Source: Haliotis asinina (lineage: Eukaryota > Mollusca > Gastropoda > Lepetellida > Haliotidae). From it: a DNA stretch of 64,000 nt. Position numbers and translations under genes: made by a program. This document shows positions 30,883 through 42,144 of this stretch, one piece after another. The notes beneath the pieces were generated by a model, which did no database searches, was not told where the DNA came from, and saw only the letters and a program-made list of their open reading frames with translations. The stretch lies in NCBI RefSeq assembly GCF_037392515.1, contig NC_090291.1:38463001-38527000 (forward strand), given 5' to 3'. The number at the start of each line of letters is the position of its first letter. Position 1 is the first letter of the stretch.

Positions 30883-31527
30883 ATCTACTTGAATTAATAT
30901 GTTCCTTTGCACAAAACACATTCTCTTTTGACACAGATTTAACCTGGGTTCTTCATTAGCTGAAGGCCTATTCTACCCTGGGACCTTCACGGGTCTAAAC
31001 ACCATTGACAAAACAACCAATAAGCTGAACAACATAAAGGGAAGCACACTTCCTGCATGGTCCTTTTAACCAACTCACAATGTAAATCCCCTAGATGATT
31101 TCAGCATGTTCAGTGTGACTGGGTTTGTTCTTTACGTTGGGAATACTGGTTCTTGACGTCTTGAATGAAACTTGAAGTCATCAATTTGATCACCATAACG
31201 TGTTTGTGCAATTTTTGTGGTATTTAGCAATATGGCGGGTTTATCAAAGTATGTGACATCAACAACTGGTCCACACAATGTATTGAGGTTGGGAAACAAA
31301 TCAACTCTGCAGAGTGACAAGTCATGCATCTGCATATCAGGCTAGCAGACATTTAAACTTCTCAAAAATAATCTTTGTGAAATTTACAGTCTAAAATATA
31401 ACACATACATTTTAGCTTTTGTGCCATTCACATTTCTGTCCTCTCAAGAAGTCAAATGGCGAAAGTGTTTGAGCATCAACCACCTTGTAGCAGGATGGCA
31501 TGTGTACGAAGGATGGAGTTGAAATGA

Positions 31528-34500
31528 TTATAACAAGGAGAGGAATTCCTTTTCTACTGCATCAGCAATCTCATCATCCACAGATCCAATAGACTCTCCA
31601 GATTCACTTGAAGCATCTTTTTCTGGAGAAAATGCTTCAACAGTCTTCTCATAACTTTCTAACTCTGTATCAGACTCAGGGACTTCATCCACAGGAGTCT
31701 TCTTCTTCTCTTCATCACTGTCCCCCGATGGGGAACGCTTCCTGATATTCCAGCCTCGGGGGAAGTCGCCTGCTAGACTCTCCTCACTACTGGAATCAGA
31801 AACATCTCCAAGAACTGACTTCCGTAGTCTCTCTTCACGGTCTTCATCCTCTTCTTCAGAGTCACTTCCATCCTCTTCCATAGTCTCCTCCACCTCTTTG
31901 TCCATGAATTCAATGTCTTCATCTGAGAATGATAATAGGGGATTATAGGAGGAAGAAAAAGGAGTGTTTTCTTTGTTGCCTCTCCTCCGTGGTCCTGCAG
32001 CTTCAGTTGAAGGCCCTGCCACAGCACCAGTACCACTTGTATCTGGACTGAACACATTATCTTCTTCAATCTCTGTCAATCTGGCCTTTTTGGATTTGTT
32101 TGTTCTTACTTCTGGATTATCAGATGACTCCAAGTCTTCATTTCCACCTTCTGATTTCCGCTTATTTGGGTTTGAGGTAGTATGATCTGATTGTCTATCA
32201 TCACGAGAAGTCCATGGACAAGAAACTGATGCTGCAGGGTCATCAAGTGGGAACAGCTTCTCTTCAACCCTCTCCCATCGCTCAGCACATGACCATAACC
32301 AGTTCACATTCACAATTTTCACACCTTTCACCTTATAAGCTGCATTCACCTTTGCAGTTCCTGGCTTTGCTGCCACTAAATGAGTTGTTCCTTCAGATTT
32401 CTTGTCTCCGTTTCTGGCAACAATCGAACTCTGAATGTTCGCTCCCAAAGCACGAGCAACTACATATGCACGACTTCTCTCAGGCTGCATATTAAGAGGC
32501 ACAACACCACTAAACACGATGCTGCAACCTTTTAGCACCTTCCGTTTAACATATGGAATGATATCTTTCAGATTTGGAAGTTTGGAATCTGACACTTTAT
32601 TCTTAATAGTTTGGTCATATAAGTCATAGAAAGCTGTGTGTATTCTGGTGAGGACCTCCTCCAGATGATATAGGTAGTCATCCTCATCGTCCCACTCGAT
32701 TTCCTCCTCCTCCTCCTCAACCTTAAAGCCAACACTCTTTACGCTCTTTGTATATTCCTTTTCACATGATTTTGTATCACCAGAATCAGGGAGTCCATCA
32801 CCAGATTTCTCCTTGTCAATTCCTGTACTATCAGTCGAGGCATCCTCACAACTAGGTGGCAAATCTGATTTTGTGATGGCATCATTTTGAACTTTGGGGA
32901 GTATAGTGGGGTCAGCTGATTCATCATTTGGTACTTTGGGGGGTATGGAGGGGTCCGCTGATTCATCATTTGGTACTTTGGGGGGTATGCAGGCGTCAGC
33001 TGATTCATCATTTGATATTTTGGGGGGTATGGAGGGGTCCGCTGATTCATCATTTGGTACTTTGGGGGGTATGCAGGCGTCAGCTGATTCATCATTTGAT
33101 ATTTTGGGGGGTATGGAGGGGTCCGCTGATTCATCATTTGGTACTTTGGGGGGTATGCAGGCGTCCGCTGATTCATCATTTGGTACTTTGGGGGGTATGG
33201 AGGGGTCCGCTGATTCATCATTTGATACTTTGGGAGGTTTTGTAGGATCAGCTGCATGATCACTGTGTGACATAGGCTTTACTGTGGAATCTGTTGGCTC
33301 ATCACTCTCTGATGCAGGGGGCTTTACATCTGAGTCAGTACTGGCTTCTTTACTCAGTGATTGTACACTTCCTTTGGAGTCTACTACAGCTGATGTGAAA
33401 AGTTCCGAGCCTTTCTGTTCGCTGCTGCCATCCTGACACTCAATGTGCGTATTGTCATTGGTGTCTGATTTACCTTCTGAATGAGGCTCCTGGACAATTC
33501 CATTAACCTGTATTACACTGTTGGTCTCATTGTCAGCCACATCTTTCATCTCAACTTCAGCACTTTTATCTCCTGCAGTTTCAGATGCCTTTGGCTCATC
33601 CTGAGAATCGGAGGCCCTCCGTACTCTGTGAGTTATAGGAATGCCATCATTCTCAGTCTTTGTAAGTCCTTGTGGTGCATTAATGTCAGCAGTTCCCTGG
33701 AAAAATCTGTAAGGCTTTACATGTATCAGGTTTGGTGAGAAGTTCCAGACATCTTCCCGATCGTCAATGATGCACACCATGGAATCCCCACATGGAAACA
33801 GAGCCCTGTAAAGGAAGAACAATGATATAGGCTATTACAAAAATCTTGGGAGACAAATTGACAAGTAAATGTCTCTTGTACAAACCTTAAATTTGACGTG
33901 GAATAATTTCTGCAACATTTCTGACATCATTTTCTAAAGAATATGACATTTACAGTGGAAGCTGTCTAATTTGGACTCAACTGGTACCAACTTTTGTGTT
34001 CAAATTATGAAGAGTCTGAATTGGACTGGTGAGAGTCAAGAGTTAGCTCCCTTGACAAGGAGATACGCATGCACAGTATTTTTACCACAGTGTAACGTGT
34101 TTTTGGGGGTAATAGTGCAAAAGATGATCATGGACATTATTGCATATCAATAGATTATGAAAAACGTAACTCAATAAATATGACCTCATCTTTTATGAAT
34201 AATTTATTGTTAGAATGCTCTGTCGTCCGGTGGTTTCCAATGCAACACACATTTCATGTCTTGTCCGTAAGCACGAGCGCTAGAAGTGACGTACCATGTT
34301 TTCGTGTTACTCACTATTTCGCAGGGTAACGCTCTTGTATGGAAGCGCATGTGATACAATCTTCACTGATTGAGTCGTGTCAGCTTGCTGAACTTCTTTG
34401 GTTAATTCCTTTCGTTAATTGGTTATCATCACACCTGATATTCCTTTTCAAGTCGGTAATCAACTAACTACAAAGCACTTCCGCATCGGGCAGTCCCGCT

Positions 34501-37500
34501 AGTCTGAGTTAATTAGCGATGTTTTCATAGTAAATTACCTTGAAGGCCTCAGATTTCAGTCCAAAATCTGTGTTACATGAAGTCCGAATTAGTTAGCCTA
34601 TATGTAATGATAACTTAGTTAACTTCTGCCGGGACCAACAATTTGGTCCAAATTATATAGAAAACCGAGTTACTTAGGGTCCGAGTAAGACAGCTTCCAC
34701 TTTATTTCCCTCATCAGAGTTGCAAATATAGTAAGGATTTTAGTGCTATCATAATGCTTGACATCTCTGGCCATATCATGCAGGTCCGCAAACAATCAAA
34801 GTGATGGTTTTGACATCATGACGTTCAAGATTATTATACTTTTACTATGACATATATGTGCATTTGTGTGTCTGCTCGTATCCGATGGACAAGCACCTGT
34901 TTAATAGAACTAGAATGCTTAGACAGCATGTCACAGTTGTTTCTGAACCCCCTACTCAGTAACATGGCAATGACCAATCAATAATTAAGTAAGAACTTGA
35001 CAATTCACTGATTGTTATGCCACTGGGGTACAACAAAACATAAACAATCAAACCTTTTGATTTGCTTGTCTTGCATAACCAACTCAGGTAGCTCAGGTAG
35101 CTGGAAGTCCTACAAGGTCATGTTCATAGTAACAATACTGAGAATCTTCACCTTTGTTAGGAGGCAGGGACTGTGCCAGCATGTTTAGCCTAGCCTGACA
35201 ATAACTTACTTGAGATTAGCAGTTTTGGACATGGCATTAAAACACTCGTCCCTTGAAAGAATGCGGTGGGAAAAGAATCTCTCATCCGGGTCGAGGAGAC
35301 GGGCGATGGTGTGTGCATACATTCTCACACCAAAGGTACAGATGTGGAGCTCATACAGCTTTGAAATCTTCTCCAGGAACTCCTTGGTGTGTGGCCGGAA
35401 CCGTGTGTGATACCAGAGCAAGTTTCGTCCATGCCAGAGTTGGAAATGACTGACGCCCTGTAAGTAAACATTTTAGGTACAATGGACTGTTTCAAACAGT
35501 GATCATAGTGTTAAGGTGATCATACCTCATACACTTTAACAATTAGGAGTAAACAAACTATTGGTGAAAGAAGTGCTTGAAAGACTTATTCATAAAAATG
35601 GAACAAAGTTCCAATTTGCAAAAAAACCCAAAAGAGTTACAATAAGAAAACATAAAACAACTGAGAACACTAAAACACAATACCAAGATTCTCAGTCAGA
35701 AACAACTATCAATCTCACTGTGGGGTTTCCTTTCACAAATGGATGACTGTTCCCTGAGGCTTTAAACTAATCATACTCATCACTAGAGTCAATCATATCC
35801 CTCACTATGAAAAAAATATAGTTCACTGATCTTTCCTCTCTAGTTAGACTCAGAGCTGTTTAAAGTTCTAACATTCAATGAACAGTGTTGGTAATATCAG
35901 TGGACCCTCGAGACAACACTGGAAACATCAGAACTTCAATATAATCCAAGCAACGAAACGTGAAATAATATGTACAAGATGGGCAAAGGGAGATAACCTA
36001 CCTTGAGGTTGGCTGGGATGTTATCATTGGTAGTGTGTATGAGAGTCTGATCAAGATCCACCAGAAGAACCAGTTTGCGAGTCTTAAGGAGACGGTTCTC
36101 ATCCTCCTGGCCTAGTTCTAAGGCTTGCTGAAAATGAGAGTAAGATTTTCATATAGCAAGGTAATCTGACCGACTGTTATCTGGCCTAGTTCTAAGGCTT
36201 GCTGAAAATGAGAGTGAGTTTTTCATATAATAAGGTAATCTGACTGAATGTTATCATGGTATTGAATAACATCTTGTAGAGATAATGGTTTTAAACAAAA
36301 ATGACATAAAATACATAAGTTCCACAATTTGCAAATTAAATTGAAACCCTATCTATCCGACTGTATTATATGCAAACTCTGACAAAAATGCAGTGTACAT
36401 AAATTCTAAGTATCTTAAATGATGAGTTGACTCCTATAAAGTGTAACCATGTATCACAAAATTCCCCCTGATATATGTAACCTCAAAACACAAATCATTC
36501 AAACTGCTGTAGTCGTACTCCACAGGTTCAAACTTCTACTTTTCTAATGTTGAAATTCATCTTCGTCCACTGTGAAGTGTGTTTCTTGAAGTACTGATTC
36601 CACCGTGATAGCCTTCAAAATGTAAAAAATCAGTTAGCTACCTGTTCGCTAATAATGAGTTCAGGTATGCTGTGCACCATCGCCACTGAAGCTGTAACTG
36701 TTTCCTTTCTTTCACCTGCCATGCCAAGTTCACTGCAAACATACATAAAGTCAAAACTGATAACAAAATAATCAACATACAAGAAAGCACTAAACATAAA
36801 AGTACAAATTTATTTTATTATGAAGGGAGTGATCTTTTTGAATGGAAACAAGAAAAGAAAATTATCTCAAGACTCATTTTCTTTCCCTATTCCAGCAGAT
36901 ATCATGGTGAGGGACACCAGGAAAGGGCTTCACATATTCACACCAACACTGAACCCAGTCTTTGGGATGACCAGTGAAACTGGTTGATTTTTCATGATTG
37001 ATCACTGGATTATCAAAACAACTGACCATCGATTAATTATAGATCATAGAGTTAGTGTTTAACTTCCAGGCAAACATGTTTATAAAGGAGAAATAAATAC
37101 ACATTCCCACTGAACTTGTTTTGCTATAATGTGTTTGCAAACAACTATAAATACAACATGAAATGTGTGTAACAGGTAACACAACCACCATACCCAGCAA
37201 CTGTTTTCACTGACGTTTTGAACACAACCAGCAGGAACTGTTACTGTTTTTATTAAACCCATTCAACACAACCACAGTCAACCATCAGCATTTTTCACTA
37301 AAATGTTTTTGCAGTCAGTTTTTCCATGAAAATTGAAATTCCCAACAAACCTGGCTGCATTTGGTGTAGTAAACTGTTCAACAGAAGTTATGCAAAGCAG
37401 TAGTTTTCACTATTTTTTTAGGAACTTGTCTTTGTCTCAGGCTTCTGCTGAGATTGTGTTTTGTTCCCCTTGTTAACCAGCCAAACAGAAAACATCCTCA

Positions 37501-39687
37501 GATGGTAGTGTAAACAGTGTAAATAGATACTGGCTTACATTATATGGGCTACAAGGTGTTGCACAAGGGAAAGAAATGTTCATTGCTGCTTTAAAAAATT
37601 ATGCAGTTACAGAGAGTAAAACCATGTAGAATTAATATGTCATACTTCAATAAACCTCAGTGATTGCCATAGGATTAGATGACACACGATCAACAAAATC
37701 ATGCAGCCTGATTCATTTAGTCCATTTTCACAACCAGTTTGGATTGAAAATGAAACAGGCAACTTTATGGATGACAACATTTTGCTCTATGCAATAAACA
37801 TGATAAACAAGAATTTGTCTACCATAAAGTTGTATGTTTCATTTCTGACTCGCCAACTTCAAGAATGCCAATAAAACTATCAATTTAGGTTGCTTAGGAC
37901 TGATTTAACCAGGAAATGTAATAATGAGTGAGTTGGGTTTTATGTTGCTTTTAGCAGGGAACACCAAAAAGAGGCTTCACACATTGTACCCATGCAGGGT
38001 ATCGAACTCTGGTCTTCTGCATGACAAGAGAATGCTACAATCACTCGTCTATCCCACTGTCCCGGAGATGTAACAAGAGAGCTCTGTTAGTTCACTAGCA
38101 CTGAGAGGACGAAGACTTTGTTAACAGGCCTATACAGTGGCAGTACCTCCTCAAGTCTGCTCCACACATGGCGCACATGTCCTTCATGACGGTGGGATGG
38201 CTGCATGGCTCCACAGATGAGTTGCCAAAAGTCAGCAGCAAAGACCTACATAAAAGAAACACAGGTGGATTGTTACCAACTGAACATTCTCATCTTGAAA
38301 CCAGCACAACACAATATTTTCAGAAATTTATCCATACATTTTATGAAAACTCTACCCATTTCAAGAAGTTAGTAAATTCTCAGTATGTTTTACACTAATT
38401 ACAGGAATGAACATGAATTAAACATATTATTTCAGACTTTCCAGTTTCAAACAATTCATATCGATAACCTTTGATGTGATTTAGGATATTGGTATTTTTG
38501 GTATGAACCTTACCAACCACAATTTAGCTGACAGTGACAACTCTAGGTGTCAACTTTCATTTTCAAATAACCTTAACGCCATTTAAACACATTCAATGAT
38601 GTCATGATGGTCAAATTATAGTAATGGATACAATACAAACATGTCATAGTATCCTCTATATTTTGTTCTGTGTGTCTAAAATATCTTTTTCTATAACTTT
38701 CTTTTAATAATCCTGCATTATAAAACCTATCTGCAAACTCAAAGGACAGAAACTGAGAAAAACAACTAAAATGCCACTATTAAAACTAGTGAGGAAAGCT
38801 AAAACTAATAGCACTAATTATACTATACAATACACAGAATGGCTATAGATCACTAACAACTGAAGGTAGATCATCAGGCTGACATACTGAACTTGTTTAT
38901 TCAGTAGAAGTGGTGAGGTTATATTTGATATAAACACAATGTGTCATCATCGTATTCGATATATGGTCACTGGTATTCGGATAGTTTAACAGTTGCTGTC
39001 TTGGGGTAATGTGGGGTTGAAGTGTTGAACCATTCAGGTTTAAATTTCACCAGTCAATAATAGATCAATAATTGCATTGTGCACCCAGCAGATTGCACTA
39101 TAGCTACAGTATCATCGATAACATATATGACAACGAAAATAATACTAACAGTATACAATGTCAGTTCTGTCAAAATCTAAGTTACACTGTCTGTAAGACA
39201 AAGTTGTCTTTCATAAGTTCGAGACATATGCGATAATCGTGAGAACGGATGTTCTTCAACTTCCGAAAACCCAAAACATGAGGATAATGTCAATATTGTC
39301 ATAGACTCATAAGTGGGACAATAATTGATAATTAAACGTTCACAAAGTGAATTGGGCTTTCCAGCTGTAAAATGTATACTAAACCGTTTGCCAAGGTATC
39401 TGGCATGTGAAATTCGGAACTGTTGCTTAATTTTCTTTTTGACAGTGACCATACCCAGGGTTTACTTCTTTTCCCTCTTCAACTTCCACGGACTGAACAA
39501 TACCTCCGCCGGTTGACTTTAATTTCACATTTTTCTGCGATGACTGCGGATTTAGTACATCGTACAATGCAAGCACAACACCCTTTGAAATAGTAGTCCC
39601 CTTCCTGACTTTCCATTTTGTTATTTTAATGGGAAATGTGCCAGGAACGACGACTTTCCTAAAGTCAGCTTCTGGATCGTCCTCCAT
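31528..39687 (-). CDS. CTDP1: RNA polymerase II CTD phosphatase FCP1
   Basis: Six exons, in order: 39455-39687, 38147-38245, 36642-36732, 36002-36127, 35210-35457 and 31528-33805. All have AG/GT borders and the phases close to 1025 codons including stop (1024 residues; the human protein is about 960). FCP1 removes phosphates from the C-terminal domain of RNA polymerase II in the nucleus, recycling the enzyme. The N-terminal ~75 residues form a biotinyl/lipoyl-like domain. A C-x2-C segment (MCAMC) follows near 105. The FCPH phosphatase domain has the catalytic DLDQT at 165-169 and the second acidic motif VCIIDDRED near 277-284. A BRCT domain spans about 685-785 (conserved WLW). The acidic C-terminus ends AVEKEFLSLL, matching the TFIIF (RAP74) binding helix. 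The start ATG has A at -3 and G at +4; a two-codon upstream frame lies at 39768-39776. Exon 6 carries an in-frame 42-bp minisatellite. Confidence 0.95.
32893..33234 (-). repeat. in-frame 42-bp coding minisatellite of CTDP1
   Basis: Eight copies of NDESAD-(PSIP or ACIP)-PK-(VP or IS), 14 residues each, at about residues 457-570, between the phosphatase and BRCT domains. Two unit types alternate, giving an 84-bp higher-order period in the middle. Every copy keeps the frame. The linker is predicted to be disordered. Confidence 0.93.
33953..34702. mobile_element. non-autonomous pogo/Tigger-like DNA transposon, 750 bp
   Basis: The ends are inverted copies: cagtggaagctgtct.a...ggac at the left and its complement (gtcc.a.taagacagcttccact) at the right, each flanked by TA. 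The TIR style and TA target duplication fit the Tc1/mariner-pogo group. The interior codes nothing. It lies in CTDP1 intron 5 (33806-35209). Confidence 0.7.
36107..36254 (-). repeat. 74-bp tandem duplication covering the exon 4 splice acceptor of CTDP1
   Basis: 36107-36180 and 36181-36254 align without gaps and with about six mismatches. Each contains the polypyrimidine tract, CAG and the first ~21 bases of exon 4 (CAAGCCTTAGAACTAGGCCAG). Only the 36107 copy continues into the rest of the exon. The other is a decoy acceptor upstream in transcription. Confidence 0.95.
36885..36981 (-). mobile_element. SINE family A, reversed fragment
   Basis: tattccagcagatatcatgg + tgagggacaccagg, gggcttcacatatt, ctgaacccagtctttgggatg remain. 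In CTDP1 intron 2. Confidence 0.65.
37922..38066 (-). mobile_element. SINE family A, reversed
   Basis: atgagtgagttgggttttat, ttgcttttagcagggaacac, ggcttcacacattgtaccca, gggtatcgaactctggtctt and an A-box end (gtctatcccactg) are present; a short piece of the 3' domain is deleted. In CTDP1 intron 2, 80 bp from exon 2. Confidence 0.78.
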
Positions 39688-41821
39688 GTTGAATGAAGGA
39701 TCGCACTGACTGTAGTTCAGCAGCAAATAATCTAAGGTGTTAGGAAATCTGGTTCCGTGAGGCAAAATTAGGCCATGTTTTAGTGACCAGTCGCTGGATT
39801 CTTGTTGTCACTGTGTATGTTCCACCAAAGAAGTAGATTCAAACAATTTGCTGATATTTATATTTAATTTTTAACCAATCAAACCACGCTACATTCAAGC
39901 GGGCTTATTCAAAGAGAAATGGCATGAACAACTGGATAAGACCACTGGTTTCGTAATCGGGTCAGTTTGGCATTTTAGTATCAACTCCCTATAATTATGA
40001 GACTCTGTTATGTATCGGTGAGGCAACACTTATTTTCTTTCGACAAGATGACAAGACTATGCAAGACTTCTGAGCCAATAACCGCTAAATGCTTTTGTTG
40101 TCCAGATTTCGATCACACTTAGTCGTCTATCATCACAGTCATTATCATAATTTTTTATGTCACACACCTGTACATATTCGCACATAGTTGATATATGTCT
40201 GTCATATGAACCGTACCGCTGGTAATTAGTGTATTTGGGTCGTGTATTTCATGAGTAGAGTAGAAAAGGGCCGAGGCTACAAGTCAAATCGACAAATGGG
40301 CCGAAATGAAAAGTAAAAAAGGCAGAAAAAGAGCAGAAAAATAACAATTTAACAATTTTCATAGTGAAACAGTGTAAATAGTGTTTGGTTACTTGATTTG
40401 TTTTTAAATGCAATTTGAACATGACTCTTCTTGACTCAGTGACATGACTAATCCGTATATATGATGCTTGTTTTTGTTGTACGTTTTTAATCCAAATCTA
40501 ATTAAACCAGGGTATGTTTGTTTTTGTTGTTGTTGAAACTATTTAATCCATATCTAAATTAAAACATAGCCACAGCAGGCAAACTTGTTTCAGTCCAAGT
40601 AAGAGCTCAGGTGAGTAGTACGTCCGATAATTATAGCGGGGGTCGGGGGATCTTGCGCAATGAACATAGTGGGGGTGTAACTTTCATAAAAAATCCTGAA
40701 CAGTTAGACTGATATTATAACTTGTGTTTTTAATTATATTAATAACAAAGCAATATTCGTTATGGTTTTGCCTAAAATGTCACACAAAAGATACATACAG
40801 CACTATTTGAACATTTTATGTTCATCTCTCTGAGCGAGACCAACGTTTAAATTGCTGCACATTCATCTCTTGGCTGCCAGGTGAATGCCAGTTCAGTTGC
40901 ATGTTTAAAACTTCTGACGTGATATACAGTATAGTTTCCTTTCAGAAGACACGTCCACAAATAAAATTTCATATCATCCATTTAGTACGATTTGACAGTT
41001 AGAAACAATTCAATGAGGTGAATAAGACATCCACAAAATCAGCTCATGCGAATGAAATCTTACCATGCAGGAAAATGTCAAATTCAAACAAACATCAGTT
41101 TGTTAGTTTCCTATTCTTATGTTTTTTATTTAGACACTTTAGAAGTGTTGCCATATATCAATTGTACATACCCATGTATTGTAACACATGCCAACCCATA
41201 GCATTTTCTGTGCATGATATTTACAAATATTGCAATAATCTGTTCAGTTGTTATTTACAAAGTTTCCATTAATTTGGTCTATATCTGTTCACGCTATTAA
41301 TATGGTTGCCTGGAAACAAATTAGTAAATCAGACAGCAAAATACTCTTAGAAAGAGCCTAGATGGTCCTTGATACAAGTCATGACGAGTGAACACTTTTA
41401 TCTCTGCCACCAATACAGCTACTGGCCAAATCAAATGCAAACTATCATGATTATCACAAATGAAGTTTTCAGTGTTATTTTGCTGAGACTTGTTGCCAAA
41501 TACAGTCATCATACATGAATGATCAAAAAAAGGGCATATTGATGTTTGACTATCCTGTATATCACTATATCGCTATAATTACTCAGGATTTAATTGCTTC
41601 TTTTGTTTGGAAAGTAACAGCACAATCTACATCCTGTTGGTAACCACAAAGTTACATTTGCTCATGAACATGCATCGACTTGAGAACTTTTACCATTCTC
41701 ACTCAAATCTGAATCATGTTAAACTAGGTAGTAGGAAATAGGTCAAAAGTGTTTGTCCACATCAGTGAAATGGATATATAATAATGCATGCATAAAATAG
41801 AATAAAGGCACATGACAAAAA

Positions 41822-41884
41822 AATGTCCATAAATGTAAATACCCTTTCTGTATGATAGAATCAAGTATTTGTATGTTCAGAATT
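41822..41884 (+). repeat. flanking unit shared with 18270-18340
   Basis: gtccataaatgtaaataccc + tttctgtatgatagaatcaa + gtatttgtatgttcagaatt + tctc is the same unit as that upstream of the TLR exon. Its continuation ctccccagtgatcga, next to it at 18339, is here displaced to the far side of the SINE (42094-42108). Confidence 0.7.
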
Positions 41885-42093
41885 TCTCGACTGTGCTTGT
41901 TGTAAGAGGCGACTAATGAGATCGGGTGGTCAGGCTTGCTTACTTGGTTGACACATGTCATCGGTTCCCAATTGTGCAGATTGATGCTCAAGTTGTTGAT
42001 CACTGGATTGTCTGGTCCAGACTCGATTATTTACAGGCCGCCGCCATATAGCTGGAATGTTGCTGAGTGCGGCGTAACACTACTCACTCACTC
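41885..42093 (+). mobile_element. SINE family B, 5' truncated
   Basis: ttgtaagaggcgactaatga, gatcgggtggtcaggcttgc, ggttgacacatgtcatcggt, gccgccgccatatagctgga, gcggcgtaacactactcact follow in order. It ends about 50 bp before the acceptor of the first CENPL coding exon. Confidence 0.88.
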
Positions 42094-42144
42094 TCCCCAG
42101 TGATCGAGGCTAATGTTTCTTTACTTTTTCTTGCTCCCTAAGGT

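Larger units (their letters stand above)
26501..31527. other. gene-free stretch between LINE and CTDP1 stop
   Basis: Contains SINE copies at 26679, 27127, 27738, 30405 and 30601 and a (GAGT)n SINE tail at 28099-28140. The part nearest 31527 should be CTDP1 3' UTR. No minus-strand AATAAA is present close to the stop; one lies at 27441-27446, which would imply a 4-kb UTR. I see no exon in 28260-30400. Confidence 0.45.
39688..42144. other. head-to-head intergenic region of CTDP1 and CENPL
   Basis: 2.46 kb between the start codons of two divergent housekeeping genes, so a shared promoter region is likely. I see no TATA box that I would trust. The CENPL-side end is filled by a repeat unit and a SINE B (41822-42093). 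The rest is AT-rich without exons. Confidence 0.5.

Noticed and set aside
32739-33263. Alternative frames on both strands across the CTDP1 minisatellite
   Set aside because: Shadows of the in-frame 42-bp repeat. The CTDP1 frame continues on both sides into conserved domains.
35561-35746. 61-codon plus-strand frame near CTDP1 exon 5
   Set aside because: Lies in the intron between exons 4 and 5; lysine/threonine-rich, no domain, no conservation evidence.
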